The notes below the pieces were generated by a model. That model was not told the origin of the DNA and ran no database searches. It saw only the letters and a program-made list of their open reading frames with translations. This document shows, piece by piece, positions 63,188 to 64,000 of a DNA stretch of 64,000 nt; position 1 is the first letter of the stretch, and every line of letters starts with the position of its first letter. The position numbers were made by a program, and so were the translations under genes. This stretch comes from an uncultured Parabacteroides sp. (GTDB lineage Bacteria; Bacteroidota; Bacteroidia; Bacteroidales; Tannerellaceae): NCBI RefSeq assembly GCF_947855115.1, contig NZ_CANTZW010000005.1, positions 99,952 to 163,951 of the forward strand, given 5' to 3'.

Positions 63188-63713
63188 TGTTCGCTTGAAT
63201 TTTTGTTACGATGTTTGTTTTACTTTCTTTTTCTTTTCTTTTTCCTTTTCCTTTTGGGGTGGTTTTTGTCGCGGAAACCGGGGTTTTTGTCGCGGAAACT
63301 CCCGTTTCCTTGGCAGAAACCGGGTGTGTTTCGTCTCGTAGCTCCCATTCGGGGGAGATGCGGGATACGTTCCGCTTGCTGATTTCCCGGTAACGGGACT
63401 GGATTCCGAGGGAAGTGAGGATTTTTTGTCGATCGAACAGCTCTTGGTTGAATAAGCGGATCTCAACGCAAAATCCGATGATCTTGCGAACCTGCTCTTC
63501 TTTCAGGTTTAGCGTAAACCCGATATCGAAACAGAGATCGTCTGTGTACCGGACGTAATATCCCGTGGTTCCATACACTTCGCATAGAATCGCCGTATAA
63601 GCGGCGAAACCTTCGCATCCTTGACTTTGGAATAGGCGGCGTATTTTCCGGTTGGACAACATATCGGTGTCTAGCGGGAAATAGCTCAATCCCTTTTTGA
63701 TTGGTCTTGACAT
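63090..63713 (-). CDS. DUF4373 (DnaD-like replication N-terminal) protein
   Basis: 208 residues from the ATG at 63713 (MSRPIKKGLSYFPLD), the usual start of this family; the frame is open further upstream but without a signal or motif. The DUF4373 domain (about 5-95: SYFPLDTDMLSNRKIRRLF, GFAAYTAILCEVYGT) is winged-helix-like and common at the N terminus of phage and plasmid replication-initiation proteins. The C-terminal third is low-complexity, Lys- and Thr-rich with repeated VSATKTPVSATKT, and is unlikely to be folded. First gene of the DUF4373-DUF6633-DUF4248 operon. Confidence 0.83.
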   Translation of the reverse strand: MSRPIKKGLSYFPLDTDMLSNRKIRRLFQSQGCEGFAAYTAILCEVYGTTGYYVRYTDDLCFDIGFTLNLKEEQVRKIIGFCVEIRLFNQELFDRQKILTSLGIQSRYREISKRNVSRISPEWELRDETHPVSAKETGVSATKTPVSATKTTPKGKGKRKEKESKTNIVTKIQANNEHSTSNDNGEAGRRAELLQMAANATSTSRHA

Positions 63714-63952
63714 ATTTTTGAGGTTTGATAGGGCATTTAGGTTAACTCTCCCATACGAGGGATGAAGAAGTAGGTTTAAGGTTCGGTTAAAAAAACAAAC
63801 TCGAAAACGAAATTCGACACTCTCTTCCAACTCTATTTGGGCGCGAACTTAATTATTTTAGCCGGATTAAGGCTCCGGGGAAAATATTTTGTAAATTATA
63901 ATGTACCCGATCCCCCATCGAGAAAAAAAGTTCGAAAAAAGTCGTCGTAATA

Positions 63953-63984
63953 TTTGGATGGTAAAAAAAAAGCCCCTACTTTTG
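63953..63984 (+). promoter_or_regulatory. Consensus -33/-7 promoter facing the right edge
   Basis: TTTG (63953-63956), 20 bases, then TACTTTTG (63977-63984). It drives a transcript that begins near 63990 and leaves the window; the product cannot be seen. The region 63714-63950 between it and the DUF4373 gene shows no gene. Confidence 0.65.
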
Positions 63985-64000
63985 CACCCGCTTTCGAGAG

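Overview
This window looks like chromosome from a gut Bacteroidales, most likely Parabacteroides (possibly the distasonis group); the species is an inference. Supporting signs are a SusC/SusD-type polysaccharide utilization locus with a hybrid two-component regulator, many lipoproteins with Cys lipoboxes, a XusABC-like siderophore locus, DUF4248/DUF4373/HU-like modules, and the Bacteroidetes -7 promoter box TAnnTTTG in front of many genes. No rRNA, tRNA, CRISPR array or intact insertion sequence was seen.

Layout. 0-10.8 kb: a hybrid two-component sensor/regulator (cut by the left edge) divergent from SusC, SusD, a surface lipoprotein and a GH26 mannanase, i.e. a small beta-mannan utilization locus. 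10.8-16.9 kb: ruvB, a polysaccharide flippase, a TPR histidine kinase and a DUF389 membrane protein. 17-23.3 kb: four exported peptidases (S46, C1, C69, S9), with a REP-like 28-bp inverted repeat between two of them. 23.5-30.3 kb: a complete RND efflux operon (adaptor, pump, outer-membrane channel) with an AraC regulator upstream. 30.5-37.1 kb: DEAD-box helicase, lipoprotein tyrosine phosphatase, a SIS isomerase/PfkB kinase pair and an M28 peptidase. 37.1-42.8 kb: two copies of an AAA/PD-(D/E)XK gene (one internally deleted) flanking a methyltransferase, then an M16 peptidase and a second AAA ATPase. 43-52.5 kb: PagL-like deacylase, AGCS and NSS transporters, a TonB-linked outer-membrane protein, flavin reductase, HhH protein, ABC ATPase and TcdA.

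52.5-56.9 kb is a graveyard. It holds truncated pieces of an MFS sugar transporter, a FecR anti-sigma factor, an HlyD-type adaptor, a C39-peptidase ABC exporter, a TPR/HTH regulator and another AAA/PD-(D/E)XK gene. Embedded in it are an intact HU-like/amidase/holin-like gene set and an intact beta-propeller lipoprotein. 56.9-61.5 kb is the xusCBA-like operon for xenosiderophore uptake. 61.6-63.8 kb holds a spanin-like lipoprotein and a DUF4248/DUF6633/DUF4373 operon.

The most intriguing signal is regulatory. The HU-like gene (about 54.2 kb) and the spanin-like lipoprotein (about 62.1 kb), 8 kb apart, share the same tandem AGTGTCGG motif at nearly the same distance (20 and 21 bp) upstream of their -7 boxes. 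With the amidase and holin-like protein this suggests one dispersed, lysis-cassette-like module, split by the xus operon and the remnants. A second shared element, about 65 bp with CGTACATG hairpins, occurs at 40.3 and 62.2 kb.
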